Shown here piece by piece: positions 11,201 to 21,043 of a DNA stretch of 64,000 bases. This DNA is from Rhyacichthys aspro (lineage: Eukaryota; Chordata; Actinopteri; Gobiiformes; Rhyacichthyidae). The notes under the pieces are model-generated. The model saw nothing but the letters and a program-made list of their open reading frames with translations, was not told the DNA's origin and searched no databases. A program made the position numbers and the translations under genes. The stretch is taken from NCBI GenBank assembly GCA_036850595.1, contig CM072154.1, positions 14,453,330-14,517,329 of the forward strand. The letters are read 5' to 3'. Position 1 is the first letter of the stretch, and every line of letters starts with the position of its first letter.

Positions 11201-14200
11201 ACCTTCTGGACATTGGACAATCTGCTCTGCTTCCTGAGCCACTGTTGTAATAGATTTGTTGAAAATTCCTGTGGTAACATAAACATCGTCCAAGACAAAA
11301 CTGTTTACATTAACACTGGCTCTCAATAGACATAGACAACACCTTCCTTTTTAGATGGGACCATGTGAGTGGCTTGTGTTTTTGGTTCTGTCTTCCTTTT
11401 ATGAGGTCATTTGTCATAGTTCAGTGTCACTGTGACCCTGTGTGTATCATATTACAATATATTTTAAAGTTGACCCCATGCTTCTTCAATAAATGGCCAA
11501 AACTAAAGAATTTATACAAAATAAGAATTAAACAAAGACGTGTGTCAATAGTTAAAACATTATGTTAAGGAAAAAGTGCATGGTTATTCTATAATACTGC
11601 ATACACATGACATGTAAAAAAGTACACGTAAAAAACAGGTTTATGTTTTTTATGTTAGGATTACCAGTCTTTATTAATCTGTCAACACTCATTCTTTTCT
11701 TTCCTGTTGTAGCTTTGCCTTTGGTTCACTCATTTCAGCCGTGGATCCTGTAGCTACCATTGCCATCTTTAACGCCCTCAATGTAGACCCTGTCCTCAAC
11801 ATGTTGGTGTTCGGAGAGAGCATTCTCAACGATGCTGTGTCTATTGTCCTCACCAAGTAAGCACATGTCAGTGTGTTCACAACTTTGTTCAGGGTTAGCA
11901 TGAAAAGGTCCGCTACACAAATGATGAAGAATCTTTGAAACATGGCCACAAACATCTAAGCAGATAAATTTTGTCTTGTTATAGCAGTTTTTCATTCTCT
12001 GAGTTTTACATAAACGTGAGAGGTAGAGCAATGCTGATCTAATATGTAGATTTGGCCTTTTTCAAGTTTTATTTGGATACAGGCTGTGTGTGTCCAAATC
12101 AACACATGAATCACTATATAGTGCACTATAAGGCACTGTATACACCATGACATGTTTAACTGTACACAACAAGTTTGAAGTTAGAGACACAAATTTTACG
12201 AATTTAGTTGTAAATTTTTATTGATAAACCGTTACAGTATAAAGTCACTATATTATGGCTTCCCTTTTGAGGCATAAAAGAGCTGTAATAATCCAGTCCG
12301 TTTTGGTCATTAATAGGACAAGGTTTGATGAATAAAACAGGTAGGCACATCATTATTATTATTATTATTAATAATATTTATATCACTAAAGTCTTGCTAG
12401 AGTGAGTTAAAAGTTCATTATCAGCAGAGTTCAGCTTGACTTTTTTAAAAAAAAATTTACATGTCCGCCACAGTCACATGTCTATCGGTGACAGAAAACA
12501 CACTGTAGTGTCTCACTACTATAGTCCACTATATAGTTAAACACTGTATAGTGATTGAGGGGTAACGGACTAGGGAGTGGATTCGGACACAGCTGTAGTC
12601 TCTGACAGGTAAACATGACAGGCCCTCTCCCTTTTAACACTTAGATCAACAATCTCACATAAAGATCTATTTAGTAAATTCCGCAGCAGCCATTAAAAGT
12701 AGGTTGATACAGTAGTTTAGTCCTTCATCATTCCTGATGGTGTGATTTTTTTTTTTTTTCTATAACTAATATTCGTGGCACAGTAAATCCCTCAAAATGG
12801 CTGCTCCTCATTAGAAACCACAGACTTTCTCTCACCCTTGAACCTCACATTTCCATTGTGTTGTACACTGTGGTGGGATTCAAGTCACCCATTTAATCAG
12901 GGATATTCAAGAATATTTAGCTGTTCTAGTGTGCTAAACCAGAAAGTCAGCTTTCTAGTATTTCGTATTACTATTTAAACATTGTTTTGTGTAAACTTCT
13001 AAAGTTACTTCATTTTAAAATGTGACAAATTCCGAGAAGAAACCTTATTGTGCTGTTATGCTCCATAATAACAGTCACCATTGGGCCAGAACACTAGTGT
13101 TTAAACAGTGCAGTGCATATTATCCTGATGATGATTTTGAGCTTGTAATAAAAGGCTAATCTTTCTCTGCACCATCTGCATGTAACTCAAGGTACTCTTT
13201 TAGATTACTCTACTCCAGCTACACCAACAATTGTTGACTAGCAAGTTTGGGAGAAAAGTTGTCAAGCTTTCCTTGTTCGTAAAAGTCAGTGTCACCCTAC
13301 CTGCCGTCTGTGCTGTCTTCATTGCAGTCTTATCTTGTTTACTTACTACCAGCTAAATGTGCAAAGTGATCTCAAGTGTCAGCTGAGCCCATACAGTAAA
13401 TGAAGCCATGAATAATAGATGTGCTCAACAGGCTCAACAGCCTTGGCAGTTTACTTGTTTGTAGCACAGTGGTGTCATGTAAACAAGCTTCCTAGAAAGC
13501 TGCTCTGACCCAGCCAAATGTTAATTGAAGCTAGTAAATCATCCTTAACATCAGATAATGTGTTTCTCTCCTCTGTCTGTCTGGTCACATAGATTTGCCC
13601 TGTATTCGGATATAAGAATAGTCCATCCACAATTTTATTCCCCCTTATTATATAACTTACATTAATATAAATAACAGTTTTTTTCCCCAAAGATGTTTAT
13701 TCCTTCGTTTGTAGAAGTCCTTACAGTTTTGACATGTTTTAGAAAATAACATTTGACAGTAGAGCCACTGTCATGATATATTCTTTCCAGTTGCTGATAT
13801 TTCATCTTGGTTAAAATTGTGGAATGGAGCGTTTCTGCCCTCTAGGGCCAGGTAGAGGTATTACAGCTGCAATATCATCCTCGCACTAATGGACCTATTC
13901 CTATTTCCTCTTGTATTTTTCAGCACAGCGGAGGGCTTCTTTTCCCAGTCTGAAAACTCAGTGGTGTCTGGCTGGGAGACCTTTATGCAGGCTCTGGGCT
14001 ATTTCCTTAAAATGTTTTTTGGTTCTGCTGCTCTGGGAACCCTGACTGGATTGATCTCAGCTATTGTATCCAGATTTTAAAATGGTTTGTTCCTTGTAGA
14101 TTTGAAAGTTCATATGAGGTGTGTACTTAACTCACTGAGCAGTTCTTTAAGCACTTTGACTTGAGGAAGACTCCTTCTTTAGAGTTCGGCATGATGCTTA

Positions 14201-16140
14201 TCTTTGCATATCTTCCATATGGTCTGGCTGAAGGCATCAAACTCTCTGGTGGGTGCATCTATAGATCACAGCATTTTACTTGACTCTGAATGTCAGATTC
14301 ATCTCTTGATTGTTGGTTTTCTGTAATCACAGGAATAATGTCCATTCTGTTTGCTGGTATTGTGATGTCCCACTACACGCATCACAACCTGTCACCTGTC
14401 ACTCAGATCCTCATGCAGCAGACACTGCGCTCAGTAGCCTTCATGTGTGGTCAGTCATCTTTAAGCTCCACATATTCTCTGTTATTGCTGATGACATCTA
14501 ATTCATATTTTATTTTTCTCTTTCTAGAAACGTGTGTTTTTGCCTTCCTTGGTCTCTCCATCTTCAGCTTCCCTCATAAATTTGAAATATCCTTTGTCAT
14601 CTGGTGCATAGTACGTGCATGTTTTATATCTTTAGGACAATACAGCCTAATATTCCCTGTATCCTTCCAGTGTCAGTGTGAAAATATGGTTTTGTTTTTT
14701 AGGTCTTGGTCCTGCTTGGACGTGCAGTGAACATCTTCCCCCTGTCATTTCTTTTGAACTTTTTTAGAGACCACAAGATAACGCCTAAGATGATGTTCAT
14801 CATGTGGTTTAGTGGTGAGTCAGTACAGGCCAACATTGATACTAAGTAATGAAAATAGCTAAGCATTTAAAATCGGTGTTTTTGTTTTTCCTCTCCTGCT
14901 TGTTAGGTTTGCGAGGTGCCATTCCTTATGCTCTGAGCCTCCATCTTGGCCTGGAACCTATTGAGAAGCGGCAGCTTATTGGTACTACAACCATCATTAT
15001 TGTACTTTTTACCATCCTCCTCCTCGGGGGCGGGACAATGCCTCTTATCCGCATCATGGACATTGAAGAAAGCCAATCACGGCGTAAGAATAAAAAAGAT
15101 GTCAATCTCAGCAAGACAGAGAAAATGGTAATTAACCACAACCCTACAAACTTAAGTACACAGTTTTCATCCTCTTATCTGCATCTGACATTTATTCAGA
15201 GAAGATACAGTAAAATAAAATTTATTAGATATAAAAGTTATTACAGCCATACAATGAACTGTTTTTTATTGTTACATGTTTCATTGAAAGTAATTAGCTC
15301 TAATGCTTAAAACAACTACACTCTTTAAAGCATGATGCCCCTCTGAGGTCACCTGAGGCCTGCAGTTGTGTGCATATTTTCTGAGTATTTGCATGTTTGA
15401 TGTTTTGCAAAGCTTGTCTCAGACCCCGGGGTTACAGAAACTACATCTATCAAGCGTCCATTTTCTTCCCTGCTCTCATGTCCTCTTTGATGTAATTCCC
15501 ACCTCTCCCTCGTCCCTGTTCCTACACCGTGTGATCTCCACTTCATCATCCACTCCACCGTCCCATCACTTCTGACTGGCACTAACCTCTGTCTCTCACC
15601 CCACATTCACTTGATGTGCCCTGTCTTTTTGCTTCTTTTTATTTCTCCCAACGGCTTCTCCCTTTCTTCCAGGGTAATACTATTGAGTCCGAGCACCTGT
15701 CAGAACTGACAGAGGAGGAGTATGAGGCTCAGATCTACCAGAGACAGGATCTGAAGGGCTTTATGTGGCTTGATGCTAAGTACCTTAACCCCTTCTTCAC
15801 TCGCAGGCTCACCCAAGAGGTATGACAGAGTAAATGGTCGGGGTGTATCATCAGTCACATGCCAGTACATTATTATTACTTTTAGAGCTGGGCAATATAT
15901 CAAGATTTAACATTTATTAATATATATTTGTGCGAGGAAATGATAAATATATTGCCCTGCCCTATTTACTGTGTATATCTTGTTATAGCTTACAGACTTA
16001 GTTGTTGATGACCTTGTGCTTAACAGGACCTTTTACATGGCCGGATTCAGATGAAAACACTCACCAATAAGTGGTATGAAGAAGTACGTCAGGGACCCTC
16101 CGGCTCTGAGGATGACGAGGATGAAGCAGAACTTCTGTGA
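5024..16140 (+). CDS. slc9a8: Sodium/hydrogen exchanger 8 (NHE8), complete gene, 16 coding exons
   Basis: Electroneutral cation/proton antiporter of the CPA1 family, acting in Golgi and endosomal membranes and at the apical surface of epithelia. Coding exons: 5024-5244, 5506-5687, 6460-6540, 7452-7510, 10302-10385, 10632-10733, 10916-10950, 11713-11856, 13924-14065, 14143-14248, 14333-14449, 14528-14610, 14703-14814, 14907-15127, 15673-15819, 16027-16140. Total 1950 nt, 649 residues, all junctions GT-AG and in phase. Features: signal peptide (1-26); Ser/Thr/Pro-rich loop with Asn-Asp-Thr sequons; amiloride-site-like FFLLLLPPIIF (191-201); SAVDP (263-267); catalytic FGESILND with Asn294-Asp295; GLRGAIPYA with Arg492; cytosolic tail ending in an acidic EDDEDEAELL. 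Human NHE8 is 581 residues; the surplus is at the N-terminus. ATG 5024 is chosen over 5006 because A is at -3 and a clean signal peptide follows. Confidence 0.96.
5506..5687 (+). CDS. slc9a8: slc9a8 coding exon 2
   Basis: Residues 74-134. Begins with a Thr/Pro-rich segment carrying two Asn-Asp-Thr glycosylation sequons, then the strongly conserved KPILPVQTG and EEEQSSG blocks of NHE8, and enters the first family membrane segment (FFSLLVIG). Acceptor tctgcag, donor gttggt, ends in phase 1. Confidence 0.95.
6460..6540 (+). CDS. slc9a8: slc9a8 coding exon 3
   Basis: Residues 135-161: rest of the membrane segment (ICIILVHLLI) and the conserved LHFLPESVAVVSLG. Acceptor ccacag, donor gtgagt, phase 1 on both sides. 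Confidence 0.96.
7452..7510 (+). CDS. slc9a8: slc9a8 coding exon 4
   Basis: Completes Gly162 and encodes ILMGGFIKIIEFQELANWK to residue 181. Acceptor ctctag, donor gtatac, ends in phase 0. Confidence 0.95.
10302..10385 (+). CDS. slc9a8: slc9a8 coding exon 5
   Basis: 28 codons, residues 182-209: EEEMFRPNM, then FFLLLLPPIIFESGYSLHK, the transport-core helix that contains the amiloride-sensitive region in NHE1. Phase 0 on both sides; donor gtacaa. Confidence 0.97.
10632..10733 (+). CDS. slc9a8: slc9a8 coding exon 6
   Basis: 34 codons, residues 210-243: GNFFQNIGSISLFAVIG, then the glycine-rich helix IVGGGIYFLGQ. Phase 0 on both sides; donor gtgaga. Confidence 0.97.
10916..10950 (+). CDS. slc9a8: slc9a8 coding exon 7 (35-nt microexon-sized)
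   Basis: Encodes ADVIYKMTMTD plus two bases of Ser255. Acceptor ctctcag, donor gtgagc. Too short for ORF calling, but it is needed to keep phase and matches the family between the GQ and SFAFGS blocks. Confidence 0.95.
11101..11245. repeat. Decayed teleost interspersed repeat in slc9a8 intron 7
   Basis: The text around cctgcccaaggacactttga, followed by a degenerate gtcagactgccaacctt and ctgagccac, matches a very common fish repeat that I recognise by its consensus phrases (tgcccaaggacacttcgaca; cgaaccgccgaccttc; ctgagccaca). It is preceded by the usual tttatagtgctttt. Clearly diverged, with no coding potential. I cannot name the family with certainty. Confidence 0.65.
11713..11856 (+). CDS. 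slc9a8: slc9a8 coding exon 8 (ion-binding core)
   Basis: Residues 255-302. Contains SFAFGSLISAVDPVA and the FGESILNDAVS motif with the Asn-Asp pair (294-295) that forms the cation/proton site in CPA1 antiporters. Acceptor ttgtag, donor gtaagc, ends in phase 2. Confidence 0.97.
12083..12593. mobile_element. MITE-like DNA element with terminal inverted repeats in slc9a8 intron 8
   Basis: Left end GCTGTGTGTGTCCAAATC (12083-12100) and right end GATTCGGACACAGC (12580-12593) are imperfect inverted copies. Further in, AATCACTATATAGTG on the left pairs with the complement of CACTGTATAGTGATT (12542-12556) on the right. The phrases tagtgcactata and ggacacagc are hallmarks of a common non-autonomous fish DNA transposon. 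There is no transposase ORF in the 511 bp. A clear target-site duplication could not be identified. It contains an (ATT)n run at 12351-12370. Confidence 0.7.
12351..12370. repeat. (ATT)n microsatellite
   Basis: About seven ATT units inside the MITE-like element of intron 8. Confidence 0.85.
13924..14065 (+). CDS. slc9a8: slc9a8 coding exon 9
   Basis: Residues 303-350: TAEGFFSQSENSVVSGW loop, then LGYFLKMFFGSAALGTL and ends at LISAI in phase 0. The donor is gtatcc, matching the U12-type consensus core. Confidence 0.95.
14066..14142 (+). other. slc9a8 intron 9, U12-type (minor spliceosome) candidate
   Basis: A 77-nt GT-AG intron. Its 5' end reads gtatcc, the invariant core of U12-type donors. 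A U12-like branch site (acttaac, 14124-14130) sits about a dozen bases before the cag acceptor, and there is no long polypyrimidine tract there. The junction is in phase 0 and joins Ala-Ile to Phe-Phe-Lys-His, aligning without gaps to the family. Confidence 0.75.
14143..14248 (+). CDS. slc9a8: slc9a8 coding exon 10
   Basis: Residues 351-385: FFKHFDLRKTPSLEFG loop and the helix MMLIFAYLPYGLAEG. Ends in phase 1 before gtgggt. Confidence 0.95.
14333..14449 (+). CDS. slc9a8: slc9a8 coding exon 11
   Basis: Residues 386-424: GIMSILFAGIVMSHYTHHN, then LSPVTQILMQQTLRSVAF. Near-identical to vertebrate NHE8. Acceptor atcacag, donor gtcagt, phase 1 on both sides. Confidence 0.96.
14528..14610 (+). CDS. 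slc9a8: slc9a8 coding exon 12
   Basis: Residues 425-452: ETCVFAFLGLSIFSFPHKF and EISFVIWCI, a membrane helix with a short loop. Acceptor tttctag, donor gtacgt, ends in phase 0. Confidence 0.96.
14703..14814 (+). CDS. slc9a8: slc9a8 coding exon 13
   Basis: Residues 453-489: VLVLLGRAVNIFPLSFLLN, FFRDHKITPKMMFIMWFS. Acceptor ttttttag, donor gtgagt, ends in phase 1. Confidence 0.96.
14907..15127 (+). CDS. slc9a8: slc9a8 coding exon 14
   Basis: Residues 490-563. Starts with GLRGAIPYALSLHL (Arg492 is the conserved transport-domain arginine), then the last membrane helix (IIIVLFTILLLGGG) and the start of the cytosolic tail (basic RRKNKKD, then LSKTEKM). Acceptor tgttag, donor gtaatt, ends in phase 0. 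Reading past the donor would add a short unrelated tail. Confidence 0.97.
15673..15819 (+). CDS. slc9a8: slc9a8 coding exon 15
   Basis: 49 codons, residues 564-612: GNTIESEHLSELTEEEYEA, then QDLKGFMWLDAKYLNPFF and TRRLTQE. A conserved NHE8 cytosolic segment. Acceptor ttccag, donor gtatga, phase 0 on both sides. Confidence 0.96.
16027..16140 (+). CDS. slc9a8: slc9a8 coding exon 16 (C-terminus and stop)
   Basis: 37 codons and TGA, residues 613-649: DLLHGRIQMKTLTNKWYEE, VRQGPSG, and the acidic end SEDDEDEAELL. Compared with the human tail, the acidic run is slightly longer. Acceptor taacag. Confidence 0.97.
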   Translation, partial: DLLHGRIQMKTLTNKWYEEVRQGPSGSEDDEDEAELL

Positions 16141-17090
16141 AAACTCGTAGCTCACATGAGAACCATAAACAGACCTTGTGTCTAGTTCTTTGCGGGTGAC
16201 AGAGGACATGCTGCATTTGGTACCAGAGTTTCTTCTTGCTCTGGGCTTTTTGTACTTCAATGAGCCAAACTGTTTTGAACACATAAAAAAATGATTTACA
16301 ATGGAGAAAAAAAATGTGAAAATGAAATGATGCTTTCACTAAATGCTACTGGTACTTTGAAGTTTTGTTGACCACGTGAAACCTTGTCCCTAGTGTTTCT
16401 GTTTGAAGAGTTTAGGTCTAAAGGGAACGGCTCTGTTCACAGGGACATTTTCTATGTAAAGCAATACTACAGCACCTTTTGTTTTTTCCTCTTGTACTGT
16501 TCAGTCGTCTTCTGCACTTTTTGGTGGCGGTGTTTTGTGTTGAGGAAACAAATATGCTACAAGCTAGTTTTGAGTTGACTGTTATCTTTGTCATAAGGTT
16601 ACACAGGTTACAGTGGGAAGGATTATCTCATTTGCAACACATTTTTAGGTTATATTTGAGTGACAGCTTTATTTAAACACATGAAATGTAGCTTTTTTGC
16701 TTTTTTTTTGAATGATTGCACTGCATTGCTTTTAATGAATTGGGACTAATGAATGTGTGGGTAACTGGAAACAGTCTTGTGAATGTTCATAACCTTTGTT
16801 TATGTTATTTATGAAATGTTTATGTTATGTATGTGGGGTAAGGGCCTTTTATACAAACTCTATGAACTATTACAGAGATGAAAAGCTATAATTAATTAAA
16901 TTTGATATTAAAAGTACTTACTTGAGGCTGTTCATTAAATATGTAGGAAAATCCCTGGTACATACTGTATATGTCCAAAGGCAGTGGACCTGACTGTAAC
17001 ACATTTTAAACACAACTTACATCAATGACACCATTATACAACTGAGCCCTCAGCGGCTTTAGAGTTAATAAACCTATATTTACACTTCTC
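16141..17090 (+). other. slc9a8 3' untranslated region
   Basis: AT-rich, no ORF of interest. Two ATTAAA hexamers (16895-16900 and 16907-16912) and one canonical AATAAA (17067-17072) could each direct polyadenylation, so 3' ends near 16.93 and 17.09 kb are expected. The exact end cannot be set from sequence. Confidence 0.6.
17067..17072 (+). terminator. slc9a8: Candidate poly(A) signal AATAAA of slc9a8
   Basis: First canonical AATAAA after the slc9a8 stop codon, about 930 bases downstream, preceded by weaker ATTAAA hexamers. It fits a short 3' UTR. Longer forms cannot be excluded, since other AATAAA motifs follow (for example near 17.8 kb). Confidence 0.45.
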
Positions 17091-20000
17091 GGACTGTAAG
17101 TATTTTTGGAAACATCACTTTGTGGCTGTGCTAAAGACAGTATCATGTAACAAAATAGAGCTCACCTACATATTGTATGACATTGATCATATTATGTTTC
17201 ATAGAATAGGAGTAATAGTGCAGTAGCAAATGCTTTTTAGATAGCAAAACAAGAAAATACTACTCAAAGTATTTAACAGAGTTAAGTGTTTAGTGGAGGA
17301 TACACCGTAGAACCAGTCAGGCGTCAACATGGAGGTTATCTGAATACTGTTTTATTTCTTCTAAGCACTAAGCTCAATGGGCACTGGGTGAAATGAATTG
17401 TCTGTAATAAGAGTTTACAACCAGTAGGTGGGGAGTTTGGGCCATGAAAAATTAATGAATCACAGCAGAAGATGGTGTTACATTATTCACAACACCCAAT
17501 TATAATTAACAACTCAGTCATTGTAAAAGCCACAAAAAGCATAGGATAGCATATAAAACTTTTAAGACACTTATTTGAGGGCAAAAGTGGCAGTTTGATC
17601 CCAGGAGGAGGTTCATAAAGTGAACATTTACATAGATGATTATTTGTTGATAAAGCATTAAATACTGTCGTTTTCTTCACTCAGCAAACTCTTATGCTCT
17701 CAAAATATTGCAGCTTGCTCTTGGTTCATTGGGAGATTAAGAAGCACTCCAGCCAAATCCAACCACTCTCAGCCAGGAAGCAATAAAATTGCATTAATTA
17801 GAAAAATAAATATTTTAGTTTTCTGTTTGTGCTGAGGTAAAACAGCTTTACTCTGTACATACAATTTCAGGCCTGTGTGGCATTAATTTATTGCAGCCTT
17901 TGTATCTGCTTGAACATCAGTGAATTTATTTTAATGTATTCCCTTAACAGCTCTATGGGCAACAAAACTGTTAAAAGTCACCATTTAACACTGATGATGT
18001 ACTCTCTAAACATGATTTATTGTATTCTTGAATGGTGTACTTTGGAGGCAGTACAGTGAGTGCTCTTTTGATGTTTTTTCAATGAATGGGGGACAAATAC
18101 TGTTGTACGTGTGAGTCTTTCTGAGGCAGAAAAAAAAGTTCTTGTCTGTCACAGAAGAAGAAATTTCACTCAAGAATTAAACTCGCGGTTGGTGCTTTCT
18201 GGTCGGCCCCGCTGACCCACTGAAAAGAACAGCGGGAGATCTGCAGGTCAGGTAGAGCGGCACACACAATGTGATGGGATGACCCACAGCCATGTAATCA
18301 ACAAGCAAACTTCAAAAGTGTTTTGGAGGTCAAGGATTGACTGTGGGGACACCTCTCAGCGTGGCCACCACACACGATCTCACCTGCCGCATCCTTTGCT
18401 TTTCTCACTCAAATACTGTTTCCACCATCTAGACTTTTATAGTAAAGACACATTGTGTTTGTGTAGGACTGTGAGATTGTAATCCTGAAATGTATAAGTG
18501 CAGTGGAGAATGCAAAAGTACTAAGACTGAATAATACGTTTTAAATGTGCACATTGTGTATATTGAACTGAACACAGAGCAATGACTCAATTTTCCACTT
18601 TTGAAAAATAGAAATAAAACACAACCCTTCAGGACACTGTGCTGCAGATTAGGCACAGAAGCAGCATTAAGTGAATCATGTCAGTCATGTAATGATGCCT
18701 GTTGGAGGAAGGTATATAAGTATTTATATCTGAATGGCCAGTCCGCTCACTGAACTCTAAAATGCACTAAAATGTATGCAGAACTCTCAGTTACTATAGA
18801 TCTGGTGAACTGCTGAGGCAGAGACCGTGATAGCTCTCACTTTTACTGATTTAAGTCCAATAGGTTGCTATGGAAACTAACATTAAACCAGCCATAAGTT
18901 GTTTTTTTCACTTCCCCTTGAGGCTCAGGAAGATTTCAGTAAAAGTCTAGTAGAAACTTGCATAAACTGCTTGCCCTGTCATTCTCTTATCTCGTATGAA
19001 GCAAACTGCCAAAGCCAACACTTTGTGTTGTACAAAATTAATCTAGACACATCTATGTTTTTTAAAAGTACTAGGTAGAGACACAGCACAACCGATCATT
19101 TTGGAGACACCTCGGTGGCTCACATGGCAAAGCATAATGCCAAAAATAGTTCGAAGCTATTAACACTTCATCATATTATATTATATTCTATTGTAGAGGT
19201 TCCACTGTGGGGTCATTTTGACTTTCATTGTTTGAGTTTACTCTGCATCAATGGACAAGACATTGATTAAGACTGATGCCATATTGACAACTACAACAAA
19301 CCCAATCTGAATGTATTGATGTAAAAAATGTTGATTAATGTATGTAAGAAAAGAGAGACACAATGTGCAAATGTTTAAAGTGGACAAAGCTGCAACAAAG
19401 TGTTTTGGCTATATGTATTTACCGAGGCAAAGGAATAAAAAAGGACTGATGATTTAGAGACAGTTTTATATCTGAGTCTGACAATGTCAAAAGTGTGAAG
19501 TGTGACCTTTTAAATCATTGCACTGCATGAATGAATCCTTGAGGTACACTGATAATGACCTTTTCAAAGTAACCTGAGCACTTCATTCTACAAAGTTATC
19601 ACTGTTTCTGTCAAAGCAAGTGCAGGGCTGGGTTACATCTCTTTTTGCAGATAATTAGTGAAGGAATGTTTTGTGAAGAACTGTAGGTTGCTCGCTGCAC
19701 AGTGAGAGGCCGTGTGGACCAAAGATGACCCCTACGCAGTTCACTTGACAGAGAGAAGTTTGGAAGACCATAGCCAAAGGGCATGAAAGAGCTCTGAAGG
19801 GATCTCTTTTAATCCAAGTTTAAACAGCGCACTTCCTTTGAGCGAGCAGCAGGGTCAGAGTATAACAAACACTTTGGTTTATCTGAACCATCCTGCGAAG
19901 AAGAAGATATTTACCTTGGCCAAAACAAAAAACAAAAAACACTCTGCTCTACTCATGAAATTTTCAGATGATATCTTGTGCATGAGCCACAAAATCAAAG

Positions 20001-21021
20001 CAGAATTTTTTGGTTTGTTTTGTATAGAAATGTCAGACCGACTGGTGCCCTGCGCCTCTGGTTGTTTTTATTTCCAAAAAGGAAAATTTGGTGAATAGGA
20101 ATCTGCAAAGTGCACCTGTGACCCATGAGCTTTGTGATTGATGTATTTGATGTTAGATTTTCAAGAGTGGAAAAAAAAAAGTTGAGATGTAGAACTGAAG
20201 ACTTTTAGCCTTAATATAAAGGGTAAAAGTCCAAGAATATGGCATTGAGGTATGTCATTTGTGCAAAGTACTTCAATACCAGGAGCTTAACAGTGATTGG
20301 GCAGTTGACTGACAAGCAATTTCATTATACGTCCGAAACCGGATTATAATTGATTATTGCTTTGTTCAGATGCCCTTTTACAGACCCCTTTACAAATGTT
20401 CACATGTTCATCTATGTCCTGAACGAGTGTGGCCTTGATAAAACGATGCACAGTGCCGAGGGAGAGCATATAGGACACACAAAGCGGCTGCGAGGGGCTA
20501 CATTGACCACTGAACTGAAGGCGGCATAAAGTCAATGGTGGCAATGAGAGCAGTCAATAAGGCACTGCGCGGACTGATGGTAAACGTTTGGTTGATAATT
20601 AGATGAATGGATTAAGAGGATTACAACAGCTAACCGTATTGACATTTCATTGAACTTCCATCTTTGCAGCGCCGCGATACAGGGTCCATCCTTTACTCTG
20701 TATGAGACACCTACCTCTGAGCCCCTCCACATGGAGCTATAACAGTATCCATGACCTCTGTTTCTATAGGCGCTGGATCATCAAAGAAATGATAGGCTGT
20801 GTTTCACTGTGGTGACATTTGCTGAAGTCCCGCTGGCTGCAAAAACAGAATGCCCCTGTTTAGTATTTTACATTAAATATGTATGTCTAAGCACTAAAGG
20901 TGATGTTTATATATAGCTTTCACTATGGCTCCTCTCCCTGTTCCAAACCTGCAAGACTCCAATTAGGAAATGTACTGTATGTATCAAGAGAGCACCTATT
21001 CCCCAGCAGCAACAGCGGAGT

Positions 21022-21043
21022 GAGCAGGAGCAGGAGCAGGAGC
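21022..21043. repeat. Short AGGAGC tandem repeat
   Basis: About three and a half copies of a hexamer (gagcaggagcaggagcag). Too short to be informative beyond a possible length polymorphism. Confidence 0.6.

Noticed and set aside
14290..14730. A 146-codon plus-strand ORF
   Set aside because: It is slc9a8 exons 11 and 12 with their introns read through; it is not a separate gene.
19104..19160. Possible tRNA-like SINE head (ctcggtggctcacatggcaa)
   Set aside because: Resembles a fish SINE or transposon start over fewer than 20 bases, and the rest does not follow the consensus.
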